Source of the DNA: Anaerolineales bacterium | GTDB lineage: Bacteria; Chloroflexota; Anaerolineae; Anaerolineales; UBA4823 | Assembly (NCBI GenBank): GCA_020060465.1 | Contig: JAGVAD010000026.1 | Location: 1 to 64,000 of the forward strand | DNA length: 64,000 nucleotides | Direction: 5' to 3' | Part shown: positions 1 through 9,120 of the stretch, piece after piece | Layout: every line of letters begins with the position of its first letter | Numbering within the stretch: position 1 is the first letter of the stretch | Made by a program: the position numbers and the translations under genes | The notes under the pieces: generated by a model | What the model saw: only the letters and a program-made list of their open reading frames with translations | Database searches by the model: none | What the model was told of the DNA's origin: nothing

Positions 1-3000
1 CACGTAGCGCTGCACCCCGTCCAGCCACAACTCCAACACCCCATCGTTCGCCCCTGCCCCCGTCGCCGCTCGGTAGTCTATCATGATCTGATGCGGCTCG
101 TCGCTCAACGTCAGCCACGCCGTCGAGACATAACCTCCCGCATCCGTCATCGCCTGCGCCTGCACCTGATACTCACCCCCAGAGTAGCGCAGCGCCAGCC
201 GCAAGGCAAAGGCGTTGCTCGTGTCATACCCCTGGAAGATAAGGTGATGGTCGTTGTTCGCCATGCTCAGGCTGTTCACATCAAACCAGAAGCTCACCTT
301 GTAGCGCTTCTCCGCCTGCGGACGATCATCGCGCACGTAGATCGGGCGCGTGTCGTCCAGGCGCGCCTGCATCCCGTATGCCCCGAACATCGCCGCCGCC
401 GCGCTGACGCTCAGGTCATCCCCGTCCGTCACCCTGCTTGTCCAGGCCAAAAGATCCCCGCTCTCGAACCCGTCGGCGAAGATGATATTCGCCGCCGGTG
501 TGGGAGTGGGCGTTGGCGTTTCGGTGGGCGTGGGGGTCAGCGTCTCCGTGGGCGTGGGGGTCAGCGTCTCCGTGGGTGGGATTTCCTGGATGATAAAGCT
601 CATCACATCGGTCATGGCACAGTTGGCGGACAGGTCGCAGAACTTCACCCGCCACTGCACCACACTGCCAACGGGCATAGCAGGGTTGCGCCAGGTGAAA
701 GCCGCCGTGGTCTGTCCGGTCGTCCCATGCAGGAAAATTGGCGAGCCATACACGCCGGCGGGCGCATCTTCGTTTGCTCCTAATGTCACACCCAACGGCG
801 CAGCGATGCGAGCCAAAATGGTTTCTGTATCCGCCTGGGTTGCTCCGGTTGCCGTCCACAATGCCAGGCCAGGCGCAGTGGGGATACGGTACTCTGTTCC
901 GCCCAGGTCGGCGCCGTCGTTATCCATGCCATCAATGATGGCGACATCTATCGGGGCAAATGAAGCCACGCGTAACTGATCCGCACCATAAGCATAGGTA
1001 TGATACACCGTGCTGGGCGTTCCACCCGTGCCAATGCCCAGGCGTGGATAGTAGCCATTCGCGTACCAGAAGTTGTTCATCACACTGGCGCTTGTCCCGT
1101 CGCGGCTAAGCGTGTACTGGTAATATGGCGCATGGGCAAAGAAACGGAACGCCATGCGATATATCGCCGCCCCCTTCACATTTTCTATCTTGTACTCCTT
1201 GACCAGAGGCCCATTAATGGTGTTCTGTAAAGTCAGTCCGCTGGCTGGGGCAGTTCCACCAACGCATAGGGAGTTCTTACCAGAAATGTTGCCGTCGGTG
1301 GATGAACATACCTGATGCCAGCCCCAATACCGGTCGCTTTCTGGCGAGAGCGGTAGATCAACATTGCCGCCCTGCGGCAGGCGCAGGCGAGAAATCACCG
1401 CGCTATCGTTGTCCAGGTCAAGATTGAAGTAGCTGGAGCTGACGGTGGTGACGCCTACGCCAGCGCTGCTGGTCAGGTCGGTGTTGTATGTTGGCGGTGT
1501 GGCAGAGGGATTGCCGTAGTAAATATAATAGGTGCGACTGCCATTAGCCGGCACGTCTGCCTGGAAGAGCAAATTGCACGCCAACACCCCACCTTCCAAA
1601 CGCTCGTTATATACCTGGCTGGGGGTTTCTACTTTATTGGCGTCTGCAACTCGTAATTCGTTGGCGCAGCTCGTCAAACCAGGGAAATCATTGGCCGAGA
1701 TGGCGACCTCCACCGTCTCATACTGCCGCTCCAAGCCGGCGGTCTCATTAACGACCACCGCGCGGCGATGCGCCCAGGCATAGTTCCACCAATCAGAAAC
1801 TGGCAGATCGAACTCCTGCCAGGCACCGCTTTCATCGGTCATCAAGATCGCCCGTTCCAGGCCGCCCAGGTCCAAACCGTCGGCAGAAAGCAGATTGGCT
1901 TCGCCGGGCGGCAGGATCGCGGATTGCTGCGTCTGGTTACTCCACAAAGGCGGTGTTGTATCCACACCCAGGATAGAATATAACGCCGATTCAGAGAAGA
2001 CGCCCTGGCTGTTGCTGGCGCGCACGCGGTAACTTTGCGCGCCGAGGTGGTCATGAACAAAGCTAGCGCGATACATGTTCGGTTGTCCGGCTACAGGTGC
2101 CATGGGGAGATCTACCTGCTGGGGCGAGACGAGGTGCAACACAACCGATTGCACGTCGCCGTCAGGGTTACTCACCACTGCCGTAACCGTCGCCAGGTTG
2201 CCCACTTCGACCGGGCCATTGTCCGTTACCGATTCGATGGTTGGGGCAGGCTCCGCCAGGTGGATCGTCACATGGCGCAAAGTATCCAGAGAGGCGTTGA
2301 AGATTACATAGCGTGTACCCTCTTCCTGGATCACCGAGTGCGGCGTAACCACACCGTCCACCTCCACGCTCAAAACAGTATCTGTATCCAGAATATGCGC
2401 CTTAAGCGTCACGGCGTTGTCGAAAGTGATCGGCAGCAACGGCGCGCCGGCCAGCGTCTGGCGGTTGAAGACCGGCAGGTTGTGCGCCGCGTCGAAGCTA
2501 ATCGTCCGTCCAACGCGACTGTAATTGCTGAACTGGGCAGCGTCGCGCACCTTGATATAGCGCAGCACCTCGCCCACCGGAGCATTCCACAGCACATCCG
2601 AACGCGAACCCATATAGGCGATGCCATCGCACGAGCCATGTGAGGTGATGATCGCCCACTTCTTTTCGGCAATCGCTCGATCTATGAAGGTTTGGTTATA
2701 GGAGTTGGCTGTATTCAGGTTCATGAAGTTGACCGGCGTGGCTTCATTGACATCCTGCAGCCAGTACAACAAAGCAACCCAGTCGTAGTAACCGCGTGCA
2801 CCCAGGTAGTAGTAAGAAGCCGCCTGCATGCGACCGGGGTCAGTGCAGCCGCAAGGCCAGGCCAGTGAGTAAACCGGCTTGCCAGTAGCGCTTTCGATAG
2901 CCTGGATGTTGGGATCAAGCTGATACTGTCGGTAGTTGTCAACGTCCGTCTGTGTGTAAGGGCAGGCAGCCAACGACTCGGGCGTACAATTGGGAAAGCA

Positions 3001-5682
3001 GCAGGGCACGTTGCAGGGATGCCCCACCGTGTGCGAGGCGATCTCATGACCGGCGGCGCTATAAGTTGAAAACCATGACAGACTGCTGCTGCCGTTATAG
3101 TAGTATGTGCCGCGCAGTCCAGCAGCCTCTAATTCGGCGCGGCAGGCGCTGTTGCCATCGTCCATCGAGAAGCTAGCTGCGCCGCTCTTGCAGTCCTTCC
3201 AGGTGCAAACGTCGGCTTCCCGCGCCTGGGAAGTAAAGCTGCCGTTATAAGTCGCCGTGTTGCCAGAAGTGTCCGTAGCAGTCACAATGAAGGGGATGAC
3301 GCCCACCGATGTGACCCGCCAGGAGTAGCTGTATTGGCTGCCTTGCTGGCTCATTGGATAGGCGCTTCCATCTAGCGTGACCGTCACTTGTGAAACCTGG
3401 CCATTATCTGTGACATTTACCACCACGGTCTGTGTGTTGCGCACCAGGATAGGATCAATTATGCTTACCAGGCTGATTTGCGGCGGCTCACTGTCCACCA
3501 CCATAGCGACGCGCTCTTCAGAAAGCTTTGCCCGTCCAGTAGAGGCCAGGGCGCGCAAGCGATAATGATATGCTCCGCCCTGCTGCGGCGTGAAGCTTCC
3601 CTGCCACACCCCATTGGTGTTGTCGCCAGAAATTAGAGCCATGGGAACATCTACTGTTTCCGGCGAGAGGATTCGCAGCATGACCGCATCTACCGTCCCT
3701 TCGCTGGAAGAGACGTTGGCGCTCACCTGCAGCGCTGCACCCAGATTCACCGGCGCGTTATCCTGGATGTTGGTGATCTCCGGCACTGCCAGAATGGTCT
3801 CTTCATCTCCAAACGCTGTGGTCGGCTCGCTGCTTAGCGAGTAGCGCATAAAGAGATTATCCATATATATCGGCGGCGTTCCAGGGCTTTGACTCCATAG
3901 TTCGCTCTTGATTTTGACGTAAGCAGTATCCGCGCCGGTGACGAAGCGTCCGCTGCGCTGCGACCACTCTGCCCCAATGCCCCATTCGCTTGTCCATAGC
4001 CACACCTCAGTCCCACGGATGTAGCCAGACGTGTAGGGGTCAATGCCTACCGGCCCCCAGTTTGTAGATGTAGGGGACTTCGCCCACACACCGATGGCAT
4101 AGCCCGTGCTGGGTAACACCGGGATATAACCGGAGAAGGCGTCGCCGCCGCTGATCTTGGCCGGGAACTTCTGACTATTCGCGGGCGAGACGAAATCCTC
4201 ATTAGATATAACTGAGGTGCCCATTGTCCCCGTATTGGCTGGATCCAGCCCGCCAGCGCTCGTCCAATGCACGGCGCCTTGCTCAAAATCCTCATAGAAC
4301 AGAAAAACGTTCATGCCGTTGGCGGGCGGGTCCGTTGCAGCAGGATTGCCATAATAGAGAGCGTAAGACGCATCCTGCCCGCTGGCGAGGATAGGGCGCT
4401 GTAAGGCAAACCAAACCGTCGTCTGACTGGTGTTACAGTCCTCCACCAAGCGATCTATCTCCGCTGGCGTGGAGCCAGAAGCTGATATGATTCGCAAATC
4501 GGCGCAATCGGCGCGCATCTGACCGTTGCTCACCAATGCAGCGGTATCTAATGTCATACGAATGGAATAGCGCGCCGGCAATACATCCGCACTGGAGGTA
4601 TTTGTCACTGTTATAGCCGAGCGATAACCATAGTTACTATCCCACCAGACCAGGCTGCCCCATTGTGGAAAAACGGTCGGCTCCGGTGTGACCAGCTTGC
4701 GCGCCTGGATTTCGTCCCAATCGGCATTGGTGACATGTTGATAGAGCGTCAAGCCGATGCCGGAAGCAGTCTGGTAAGTTGCATCCACTGCATTGATCAG
4801 CCATGTGCCCGGCTCCGGGTCGCCATCGCGCCAGATGCGCGCCCGCACAGCGTTGCCCTGCGCCTGCAGGCGCAACCAATACCACTGATCAGCAGACATT
4901 GTGAAGGCTGGAGACTGTAAGATCGTGTGATTATCGCCGATGATGCGTGCCAGTTTGAATTGCTGAACATCCTTGCTTTGATAGAAGGTCATAAAGTTAG
5001 CCGCATCCTGAATGCGATATGCCAGGCCGATCCAGTTGGTGTTGGCGCTGGCACGCATCCTGGAGAGCAGTTCCAAATCGGCCAGACCTGTCTGTGGTAC
5101 ATAGGATAGCGCCCAGTTGTACCCGCCGCCGGAATAACGGTAGAACCAATTTGCACCCTCGGCGACAACGCTCCAAACGCCATCAGCGGGCGTCCAGCCA
5201 GTCGCATCGCCGTCCTGAAAGTCGTCGTAGAAGGCGTAAACGTTCCGGGCATCAGCGGGCGGAACGTCGCCCGCTGGGTTTCCGTAATGTAGCCAATAAT
5301 AGGTATCCAGGCCAGCGACGGGGATAGACGCCTGTGAACGGAAGAGCACAACTGTATTTTCACTGTTGCAATTCTGCACCAACCGATCAAGCTCAACATC
5401 GGATCCGCCTGGATCATAGGAGATGCGCAGGTCTGCGCAGTCGCTGCGCAGACGACCCTGACTGATCAGCGACGCTGTGTCGAGCTGCAAGGTCAGGGTG
5501 TAATCCTGTGGCAAGGATACGGCAGCGTTATTCTGCACGTGCAGCGGTACAGCATACCCCCAACTACTCCAGTCGGTCGTCGTCTGCGCCGATAGACGCA
5601 TGGACTGGATGGGCAGAACAAGAAACAGACATACCAACATCAAAAAGAAGATCGGTTTCAGGATATGACGCATTCTGGACAT
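1..5682 (-). CDS. Giant secreted multidomain protein with polysaccharide deacetylase domain (C-terminus outside window)
   Basis: Reading the minus strand from an ATG at 5682, preceded by a GGAGGGTG ribosome site, the frame stays open for 1894 codons to base 1, so the protein continues beyond the window. Residues 1-33 form a signal peptide. DUF2341-like modules (with ADLRI and YYGNPA motifs) lie near residues 35-160 and 335-460, with a related segment near 1295-1420. Two similar Ig-like modules lie near 630-735 and 1145-1245, and another near 735-800. A NodB-type polysaccharide deacetylase domain begins near 830: SMDDG (839-843) stands in for TFDDG, and H884-TVG-H888 is the metal-binding HxxxH. 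A Thr/Pro linker at about 1695-1730 precedes a C-terminal FADGFESGD jelly-roll-like region. Family knowledge suggests deacetylation of an extracellular or cell-wall polysaccharide; the other modules probably bind glycan. No partner gene is visible. The substrate is unknown. Confidence 0.85.
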   Translation of the reverse strand, partial: MSRMRHILKPIFFLMLVCLFLVLPIQSMRLSAQTTTDWSSWGYAVPLHVQNNAAVSLPQDYTLTLQLDTASLISQGRLRSDCADLRISYDPGGSDVELDRLVQNCNSENTVVLFRSQASIPVAGLDTYYWLHYGNPAGDVPPADARNVYAFYDDFQDGDATGWTPADGVWSVVAEGANWFYRYSGGGYNWALSYVPQTGLADLELLSRMRASANTNWIGLAYRIQDAANFMTFYQSKDVQQFKLARIIGDNHTILQSPAFTMSADQWYWLRLQAQGNAVRARIWRDGDPEPGTWLINAVDATYQTASGIGLTLYQHVTNADWDEIQARKLVTPEPTVFPQWGSLVWWDSNYGYRSAITVTNTSSADVLPARYSIRMTLDTAALVSNGQMRADCADLRIISASGSTPAEIDRLVEDCNTSQTTVWFALQRPILASGQDASYALYYGNPAATDPPANGMNVFLFYEDFEQGAVHWTSAGGLDPANTGTMGTSVISNEDFVSPANSQKFPAKISGGDAFSGYIPVLPSTGYAIGVWAKSPTSTNWGPVGIDPYTSGYIRGTEVWLWTSEWGIGAEWSQRSGRFVTGADTAYVKIKSELWSQSPGTPPIYMDNLFMRYSLSSEPTTAFGDEETILAVPEITNIQDNAPVNLGAALQVSANVSSSEGTVDAVMLRILSPETVDVPMALISGDNTNGVWQGSFTPQQGGAYHYRLRALASTGRAKLSEERVAMVVDSEPPQISLVSIIDPILVRNTQTVVVNVTDNGQVSQVTVTLDGSAYPMSQQGSQYSYSWRVTSVGVIPFIVTATDTSGNTATYNGSFTSQAREADVCTWKDCKSGAASFSMDDGNSACRAELEAAGLRGTYYYNGSSSLSWFSTYSAAGHEIASHTVGHPCNVPCCFPNCTPESLAACPYTQTDVDNYRQYQLDPNIQAIESATGKPVYSLAWPCGCTDPGRMQAASYYYLGARGYYDWVALLYWLQDVNEATPVNFMNLNTANSYNQTFIDRAIAEKKWAIITSHGSCDGIAYMGSRSDVLWNAPVGEVLRYIKVRDAAQFSNYSRVGRTISFDAAHNLPVFNRQTLAGAPLLPITFDNAVTLKAHILDTDTVLSVEVDGVVTPHSVIQEEGTRYVIFNASLDTLRHVTIHLAEPAPTIESVTDNGPVEVGNLATVTAVVSNPDGDVQSVVLHLVSPQQVDLPMAPVAGQPNMYRASFVHDHLGAQSYRVRASNSQGVFSESALYSILGVDTTPPLWSNQTQQSAILPPGEANLLSADGLDLGGLERAILMTDESGAWQEFDLPVSDWWNYAWAHRRAVVVNETAGLERQYETVEVAISANDFPGLTSCANELRVADANKVETPSQVYNERLEGGVLACNLLFQADVPANGSRTYYIYYGNPSATPPTYNTDLTSSAGVGVTTVSSSYFNLDLDNDSAVISRLRLPQGGNVDLPLSPESDRYWGWHQVCSSTDGNISGKNSLCVGGTAPASGLTLQNTINGPLVKEYKIENVKGAAIYRMAFRFFAHAPYYQYTLSRDGTSASVMNNFWYANGYYPRLGIGTGGTPSTVYHTYAYGADQLRVASFAPIDVAIIDGMDNDGADLGGTEYRIPTAPGLALWTATGATQADTETILARIAAPLGVTLGANEDAPAGVYGSPIFLHGTTGQTTAAFTWRNPAMPVGSVVQWRVKFCDLSANCAMTDVMSFIIQEIPPTETLTPTPTETLTPTPTETPTPTPTPAANIIFADGFESGDLLAWTSRVTDGDDLSVSAAAAMFGAYGMQARLDDTRPIYVRDDRPQAEKRYKVSFWFDVNSLSMANNDHHLIFQGYDTSNAFALRLALRYSGGEYQVQAQAMTDAGGYVSTAWLTLSDEPHQIMIDYRAATGAGANDGVLELWLDGVQRYV

Positions 5683-6176
5683 TTTTTCACCCTCCAGCTT
5701 CTCAGTTATGTCCTTGACGATGGCGCTCCGTCGCTCTCTTTACAGCGTCCTCGCGCCGCCCCTTTTGGATTAAAAATAAACGCCTCTCTCTGCCAACAAT
5801 ACCAGAGCGAGGCTTTTCGGCAACCAGGCCGCCTCAATCTCGCATTCTCACAATTCGCAGACCAAGGCCCCGGGCTTTACGTCCCCAATTCACATTGGGT
5901 TTGTCTTTGTCGAAGCCCACCATTTATTGTCAGAGGTATTCAATTATCCTGCCTGATTATGAATATACAGGAAGCGAAAGGTGATGACACATGCCAAATG
6001 TCACTTCCGCTGGGTGACAAATGTCATGAATCACAATGCAAATTGTAAGCCGCAACTTGGATTTCAAGATGTTTATTTTTGGTAGATTTTGATTCACCCA
6101 GGCGTTATTTTCTCTATTTTTCGTCCTCCTGAGTTAGAATCGCAACCATTCACAAACCTCACACATCTAAAAAACC
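5683..6176. other. 494-bp divergent intergenic region
   Basis: AT-rich spacer between the divergently transcribed giant secreted protein and the lactate-permease-family gene. I find no convincing gene. An open frame on the plus strand (5665-6048) has no family resemblance and overlaps the start of the secreted protein. The only structure seen is a pair of TGACA/TGTCA inverted repeats at 5985-6026, listed separately. Confidence 0.6.
5985..6026. promoter_or_regulatory. Candidate operator pair upstream of the lactate permease gene
   Basis: TGACA (5985-5989) pairs with TGTCA (5999-6003), and TGACA (6015-6019) pairs with TGTCA (6022-6026). The 9-mer CAAATGTCA occurs in both, 23 bp apart, about two helical turns. 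This looks like a two-site operator for a dimeric regulator, about 150 bp before the permease start. No cognate regulator is adjacent, so its identity is unknown. Confidence 0.35.
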
Positions 6177-7748
6177 ATGCTTAACTTCATCCTTGCCCTG
6201 TCCCCTATCCTGCTAATCTTGATCCTCATGGTTGGCCTGCGCTGGAGCGCCGCCCGCGCAGGCGCCGCCGGCTATTTATGCGGCTTAATTATCGCCATCC
6301 TTTTCTTTGGCGCCACCCCGCAACTTCTCGCCTATGCGCACATGAAAGCCCTGCTATTCAGCCTGGACGTGCTGCTCATCATCTGGGCTGCCTTCTTGCT
6401 CTACCGCGTCGCGGATGAAGCCGGCGCCATTCGCATCATCGGTCAGGCTTTGCCGCGCCTGACCACCGACCGTGGCATGCAGACGATGATCATCGGCTGG
6501 GTGTTTGCTTCCTTTCTACAAGGTGTGGGGGGTTTTGGCGTGCCGGTAGCGGTTACTTCACCGTTGCTTGTCGGGCTGGGCCTCTCCCCTTTGGCGGCAG
6601 TGATTGTCCCTTCCCTTGGCCATGGCTGGGCGGTGACCTTTGGTTCGATGGGTTCTTCCTTTCAGGCGTTGCTCGCCGCCACTGGCCAGCCAACCGAAGC
6701 GTTAGCCGCGCCTTCGGCCATTTTTCTGGGCATCTCTTGCCCCGTCATCGGAGTCATGATCGCCCACACATTGGGCGGTTGGAGTGAAGCGCGCCGCTTA
6801 TTTTTACCGGCGCTGATCTGGGGCAGCGTGATGGCGGCGGTGCAATTCGTGATCGTAGTCGCCGGCGCCTGGAACATCGGCGCCTTCCTGGCCGGCATGG
6901 CTGGCCTCCTGATCACCCCACCGCTCACCCGTTGGTTTGCCCGAAGCGCAAATAACTCCACCGTTCAACCTGCCGATCCTACCGCGAATTCATCCCTTCC
7001 TCATCTTTCCAATTCCAGCCTGTTCATTGCCCTCTCTGCCTATATTATTCTGATCGTTCTTACCCTGACCGTGCAGCTCATCCCGCCGGTGAAAGAATTT
7101 TTCGGGCAGGTTGTGATCCAGGCGCAATTCCCTGAAATCGTCAGCGCCCACGGATTCGTCACCCCGGCTGGCGCCGGGCGGAAAATTAACCTGCTCGTTC
7201 ACACCGGTTCGCTGCTCTTTTACACCTCCGCACTGGCTTTTCTGGTGTACCGCCGCGCGCGCCTGTATCAGCCAGGCGCCGGACGCCGCATTTTGCATGG
7301 CACATTGCAGCGCGTGATGCCCTCCAGCGTCAGCATCCTATCCATGATCGCCATGGCGCTCATCATGGAGCATGTTGGCATGACTGAATTGCTGGCGCGC
7401 GGCCTGGCGCAGGGAACCGGCGCGTGGTTTCCCTGGTTCTCGCCGTGGATTGGAGCAATTGGCGCCTTCATGACCGGCAGCAACACCAACTCCAACGTGG
7501 TTTTCGGGGCGTTACAACTGCAAACTGCCCGCTTGCTGGGACTTCCCGTCTCGCTCATCCTGGCGGCGCAGACTGCTGGCGCGGCGTTGGCTTCCGTGGC
7601 GGCCCCGGCCAAGGTGGTGGTAGGCGCCAGCACCGCTGGCATGGCTGGTAAAGAAGGCGAAGTGATGCGTAAACTGGCGCTGTACACCCTCTTGCTGGTG
7701 CTATTAATCAGCTTGCTGGCAGGTGTCAGTATAGGTTGGGGCGATTGA
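6177..7748 (+). CDS. lldP: L-lactate permease family transporter
   Basis: A 523-residue protein, usual length for the LctP/LldP lactate permease family, which imports lactate (or glycolate) with protons across the cytoplasmic membrane. About 12-14 hydrophobic segments span the whole length. The family-typical stretch GVGGFGVPVAV lies near residue 117, followed by GHGWAVTFGSMGSS, and a conserved TGSNTNSN segment lies near 435. The start is the ATG at 6177; no strong ribosome site precedes it. The gene stands alone, with a possible two-site operator about 150 bp upstream. No lactate dehydrogenase or LutABC genes are nearby, so the substrate is inferred from family only. Confidence 0.88.
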   Translation: MLNFILALSPILLILILMVGLRWSAARAGAAGYLCGLIIAILFFGATPQLLAYAHMKALLFSLDVLLIIWAAFLLYRVADEAGAIRIIGQALPRLTTDRGMQTMIIGWVFASFLQGVGGFGVPVAVTSPLLVGLGLSPLAAVIVPSLGHGWAVTFGSMGSSFQALLAATGQPTEALAAPSAIFLGISCPVIGVMIAHTLGGWSEARRLFLPALIWGSVMAAVQFVIVVAGAWNIGAFLAGMAGLLITPPLTRWFARSANNSTVQPADPTANSSLPHLSNSSLFIALSAYIILIVLTLTVQLIPPVKEFFGQVVIQAQFPEIVSAHGFVTPAGAGRKINLLVHTGSLLFYTSALAFLVYRRARLYQPGAGRRILHGTLQRVMPSSVSILSMIAMALIMEHVGMTELLARGLAQGTGAWFPWFSPWIGAIGAFMTGSNTNSNVVFGALQLQTARLLGLPVSLILAAQTAGAALASVAAPAKVVVGASTAGMAGKEGEVMRKLALYTLLLVLLISLLAGVSIGWGD

Positions 7749-7800
7749 CTGTAGATCGGCCGCGATCAACGTCTGGTAAAATTAAAACGGATTGAAGGCC

Positions 7801-8916
7801 ATGGATGGCAACTTGTTCTCTGATCGCTCGCTGGTCAAACGCCTGGGCGCTGAGCGTTACTTGCTGATCAGTCTGGTATCTTTTGCCGCCAGTGTGATCG
7901 TCACCCGCCTTTTCCTGGAATTGACCGGCTATCCGCAATTAGGCAACACAACCTTACACATTGCTCATGTGCTGTGGGGTGGACTGCTGCTGTTTATTGG
8001 CGGTCTGTTGCCGCTGATTCTGGCAAACGCCTGGATTTACACCGTCAGCGCTATATTGAATGGCATGGGCGTCGGCTTGTTCATTGATGAAGTAGGCAAG
8101 TTCATCACCCAAAACAACGATTATTTCTACCCGCCTGCCGCCCCCATTATCTACGCTTTCTTCTTGCTGATTGCCTTGCTATACCTTTACCTGCGCAGAC
8201 CCGTTCAGCAAACCCCCCGTCAATTGCTCTACCAGGTGATCCACGACCTGGGCGAGGTGCTTGACCACGACCTGCAGCCCGATGAAAAGGCGCACATGCA
8301 GCGTCAGTTACAAGAAGTCATCGCTCGCGCTCCTGATTCCAACCTGGAGCTGCTGGCGCGCGAGTTGATGGAATTTTTGGATAGCGAATCGCTGCGTCTC
8401 TTCATTCGTCCACCCACCCGACTGGAACAAACTCGCCGCTTTCTGGAGTCTCTCAGAAAAATCATCAGCCAACGTTGGCTCACCCAGCCGCGCTTTCGCC
8501 TCTTGTTAGCAAGCTTGCTGGCCATCTCCGGCGGAGCAAGGTTGCTGCGTCTCCTTTGGCTCTATCGGCAGGCTCACCTCGACCGCGCCCTGGCCGACCT
8601 GTTTCTGCGCACCATCGAGAGCGGATTAATCCAGACGCCACGCGCCCTGCAATGGGCGATCATTCGCCTGGCGCTGGAAGGTGGTTTCAGTTTGTTGATG
8701 GTAGGAGCGGCTTTTTTGCTTGCCCGCCGCAGCGAATTCGCCGGTACGCGCCTGGCCACGATCAGCCTGGTGATGTCGCTCACCACAGTCAACCTGTTGG
8801 TCTTTTACTTCGATCAGTTCGGTGCTGTGGTCACCACCCTTTGGCAATTCAGCCTGCTGATGTTTGTTTCCTTATATCGTAGCTGGTTCATGCAAAACGG
8901 CGCCTGGCAAACCTGA
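7801..8916 (+). CDS. Integral membrane protein of unknown function
   Basis: About 371 residues. Hydrophobic segments near residues 22-43, 55-75, 85-110 and 118-133 are followed by a charged, helical cytoplasmic-looking region (about 135-225) and four more hydrophobic segments to the C-terminus. I do not recognise the family. The ATG at 7801 is preferred over the in-frame TTG at 7792; only a weak GAAGG precedes it. It lies 52 bp after the lactate permease on the same strand, possibly as a second cistron, and before a spacer of about 200 bp. Confidence 0.7.
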   Translation: MDGNLFSDRSLVKRLGAERYLLISLVSFAASVIVTRLFLELTGYPQLGNTTLHIAHVLWGGLLLFIGGLLPLILANAWIYTVSAILNGMGVGLFIDEVGKFITQNNDYFYPPAAPIIYAFFLLIALLYLYLRRPVQQTPRQLLYQVIHDLGEVLDHDLQPDEKAHMQRQLQEVIARAPDSNLELLARELMEFLDSESLRLFIRPPTRLEQTRRFLESLRKIISQRWLTQPRFRLLLASLLAISGGARLLRLLWLYRQAHLDRALADLFLRTIESGLIQTPRALQWAIIRLALEGGFSLLMVGAAFLLARRSEFAGTRLATISLVMSLTTVNLLVFYFDQFGAVVTTLWQFSLLMFVSLYRSWFMQNGAWQT

Positions 8917-9120
8917 AACCATTTTGTAGCGCGCTCTGCTACCCTCTTTCGCTTTCTCGCGCTTCTCTTTCACACATCCGCATCCTCATATCTCCCCTTT
9001 TTTAAGAATTCTGACGGAACTCCATTTTAAATCTACATTAACACCCTCAACTTTGCAATTCATGTTAAACTTATATGGTTATTCTACGTATATATTCATT
9101 GAACCCATAAAGGAGTTCCC

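Noticed and set aside
490-580. Apparent GC-rich tandem DNA repeat (minisatellite)
   Set aside because: It is explained as the coding sequence of the Thr/Pro linker of the secreted protein.
91-2643. Several plus-strand open frames of 70-230 codons
   Set aside because: All lie opposite the uninterrupted minus-strand frame of the giant secreted protein, lack ribosome sites and resemble no family.
5665-6048. 127-codon plus-strand open frame in the intergenic region
   Set aside because: It overlaps the start of the secreted-protein gene, has no ribosome site, and its composition is not protein-like.
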